64,000 nt of DNA. Origin: Erythrobacter oryzae. GTDB lineage: Bacteria; Pseudomonadota; Alphaproteobacteria; Sphingomonadales; Sphingomonadaceae. How positions within the stretch are numbered: the first letter of the stretch is position 1; each line of letters begins with the position of its first letter. The notes below the pieces were generated by a model that searched no databases, was not told where the DNA came from, and saw nothing but the letters and a program-made list of their open reading frames with translations. Shown one piece after another: positions 62,843 to 64,000 of the stretch. The stretch covers positions 62,001 to 126,000 of the forward strand of contig NZ_JASCXI010000001.1 in the NCBI RefSeq assembly GCF_030271515.1. Reading direction: 5' to 3'. Both the position numbers and the translations under genes were made by a program.

Positions 62843-64000
62843 ATGCGTTCGGTTCTTGCTGCGGTTGCTCTTGGTCTTTCAACCTGTCTGACTACGCCGG
62901 CGCTGGCGGAGACGACCACAATGGCTGAAGTTGCCCCCACCCTCAGCTTCGAACGCGTCTTCGCCTCCCCCGGTCTCGATGGCCCCGTGCCGCGCCAGGT
63001 GAAGTTGTCGCCCGACGGGCGCTATCTCACCCTGCTGCGTAACCGCGCCGATGATCGCGACCGCTACGACCTGTGGGGCTACGACATCGAGACCCGCGAA
63101 TGGCGGATGCTGGTGGACTCCGAAAAGCTCGGCAGCGGGCGCGAACTGTCCGAAGACGAAAAGATGCAACGCGAGCGCGCGCGGGTCGGCAGCCTCAAGG
63201 GCATCATCGCCTACCAGTGGGCGAGCGACGGCGCGGGCGTGCTGGTGCCGCTCGATGGCGACCTGTTTCTGGCGAAGCTCGACGGCACGGTCACCCGCCT
63301 GACCGATACCGAGGGCACCGAGCTGAACCCCGGCCTCTCGCCCAAGGCCGCCTATGTCAGCTTCGTGCGCGACCGGCGGCTGTGGGTCGGGCCGGTGGGC
63401 GGGGAAGCGCAACCCATCACCCCCGCAGGCGAGGCCGAGACGATCCGCTGGGGCGAGGCCGAATTCGTCGCGCAGGAGGAAATGGCGCGCCTGCAAGGCT
63501 ATTGGTGGAGCCCCGACGACAAGCGCATCGTCGTCCAGCGCACCGACGAGGGAGCGGTCGGCGTCGTCACCCGCGCGGCGATCGGGGCGAAGGGCACCAA
63601 GGTGTTCGACCAGCGCTATCCCGCCGCGGGCACCGACAACGCCGTGGTCGAGCTGTTCGTGATGAACCCCGATGGCTCGGGGCAGGTGAAGGTCGACCTC
63701 GGCGCCAATCTCGACATCTACGTCGCCCGCGTCGACTGGGCGCCGGATGCCTCGGCGATCTACGTCCAGCGGCAGGATCGCGCACAAACCAGGATCGACA
63801 TGCTGGTAGTCGATCCTGCCACGGGCACTTCGCGCGTGCTGTTCACCGAAGCCGCCGCGCGGTCCGATTACTGGGTGAACCTCTCGGACAACTACCGCTT
63901 CCTCAAGGACGGCAGCCTGCTGTGGTGGTCCGAACGGGACGGCTACGGGCATTTCTACCGGGGTGCCTTCAAGCCGCTGGACACGCATGACGGTCAGACA
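62843..64000 (+). CDS. S9 family peptidase (prolyl oligopeptidase / DPP IV-like), 3' truncated
   Basis: The frame runs from ATG 62843 to the window edge (386 codons, no stop). A signal peptide is followed by DPP IV-type beta-propeller repeats, such as VKLSPDGRYLTLLRNRADDRDRYDLWGYD, LNPGLSPKAAYVSFVRDRRLW and YWWSPDDKRIVVQR. The alpha/beta hydrolase domain with the catalytic Ser lies beyond the edge. It would cleave peptides, often after proline, in the periplasm. Cleavage after ALA at about residue 23 is likely. Confidence 0.88.
   Translation, partial: MRSVLAAVALGLSTCLTTPALAETTTMAEVAPTLSFERVFASPGLDGPVPRQVKLSPDGRYLTLLRNRADDRDRYDLWGYDIETREWRMLVDSEKLGSGRELSEDEKMQRERARVGSLKGIIAYQWASDGAGVLVPLDGDLFLAKLDGTVTRLTDTEGTELNPGLSPKAAYVSFVRDRRLWVGPVGGEAQPITPAGEAETIRWGEAEFVAQEEMARLQGYWWSPDDKRIVVQRTDEGAVGVVTRAAIGAKGTKVFDQRYPAAGTDNAVVELFVMNPDGSGQVKVDLGANLDIYVARVDWAPDASAIYVQRQDRAQTRIDMLVVDPATGTSRVLFTEAAARSDYWVNLSDNYRFLKDGSLLWWSERDGYGHFYRGAFKPLDTHDGQT

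Noticed and set aside
62843..64000. Frameshift in the S9 peptidase gene
   Set aside because: One frame from 62843 stays open to the edge and gives a coherent beta-propeller. Frames in other phases are shadows.

Overview
The window is about 67% GC chromosomal DNA from an alphaproteobacterium, most probably Sphingomonadales and likely the Erythrobacteraceae (Erythrobacter/Porphyrobacter/Altererythrobacter-like). The evidence is the CckA and CpdR cell-cycle regulators, the alpha-type F0 operon with separate b' and b subunits, a SapC-family protein, a ribosomal protein S16 with a long Ala/Glu tail, LexA boxes of the alphaproteobacterial direct-repeat type (GTTC-N7-GTTC), and a TonB-plug-like IVVTG motif. 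The placement is inference from gene content, since no database was searched. There is no prophage, insertion sequence or CRISPR array. No stretch longer than 300 bases lacks a gene; the longest gaps are about 270, 240, 230, 220 and 215 bases, and the entries inside them say what they hold.

Layout. 1-8761: the end of cckA, two exported DUF4139 proteins, recA with a LexA box, alaS, and a tandem pair of exported proteins of unknown function. 8762-12777 (minus): a CPA2 antiporter, a membrane-anchored HEXXH protease, icd and tRNA-Val. 12872-16821: cpdR, an N-formylglutamate amidohydrolase, a SapC protein and a D-2-hydroxyacid-type FAD dehydrogenase. 16998-20593 (plus): a secreted protein, a DEAD-box helicase, a six-helix membrane protein and a fatty acid hydroxylase-like protein. 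20596-24996: uvrD with its own LexA box, a small secreted protein, rsmD and an rluB-type pseudouridine synthase. 25016-27567: a Rieske oxygenase divergent from an AmpG-like transporter. 27782-33214 (minus): trpF-trpB-two small membrane genes-trpA-accD-folC, mostly joined by 4-base stop/start overlaps. 33319-39816: a lipoprotein, then minus-strand lapA-pyrF-VOC-GNAT, purB, and radC with an acyltransferase. 39894-46541 (plus): ydbH-ynbE-ydbL followed by atpI-atpB-atpE-atpF'-atpF. 46604-55285 (mostly minus): a quinone oxidoreductase, gloB, and an aroA...cmk...rpsA cluster interrupted by other genes. 55460-64000 (plus): a FYDLN-acid protein, tRNA-Ala, ffh, rpsP-rimM-[four inserted genes]-trmD-rplS, and a truncated S9 peptidase.

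Most genes are housekeeping: DNA repair, translation and tRNA/rRNA modification, tryptophan/folate/fatty-acid/pyrimidine/purine supply, and ATP synthesis. The most unusual material sits inside otherwise conserved operons. A four-gene cassette splits rimM from trmD; it encodes a GRDP-like protein, a TIGR04222-type membrane protein with a Gly/Cys-rich tail, a branch-1-like nitrilase and a small membrane protein. Two translationally coupled small membrane genes split trpB from trpA. A MarR-GNAT fusion with a clear palindromic operator splits cmk from rpsA. One DUF4139 protein carries a polyproline hinge followed by a fragment resembling the start of a TonB-dependent receptor plug. Several short palindromic repeats lie between genes, and one supplies the Shine-Dalgarno sequence of rimM.
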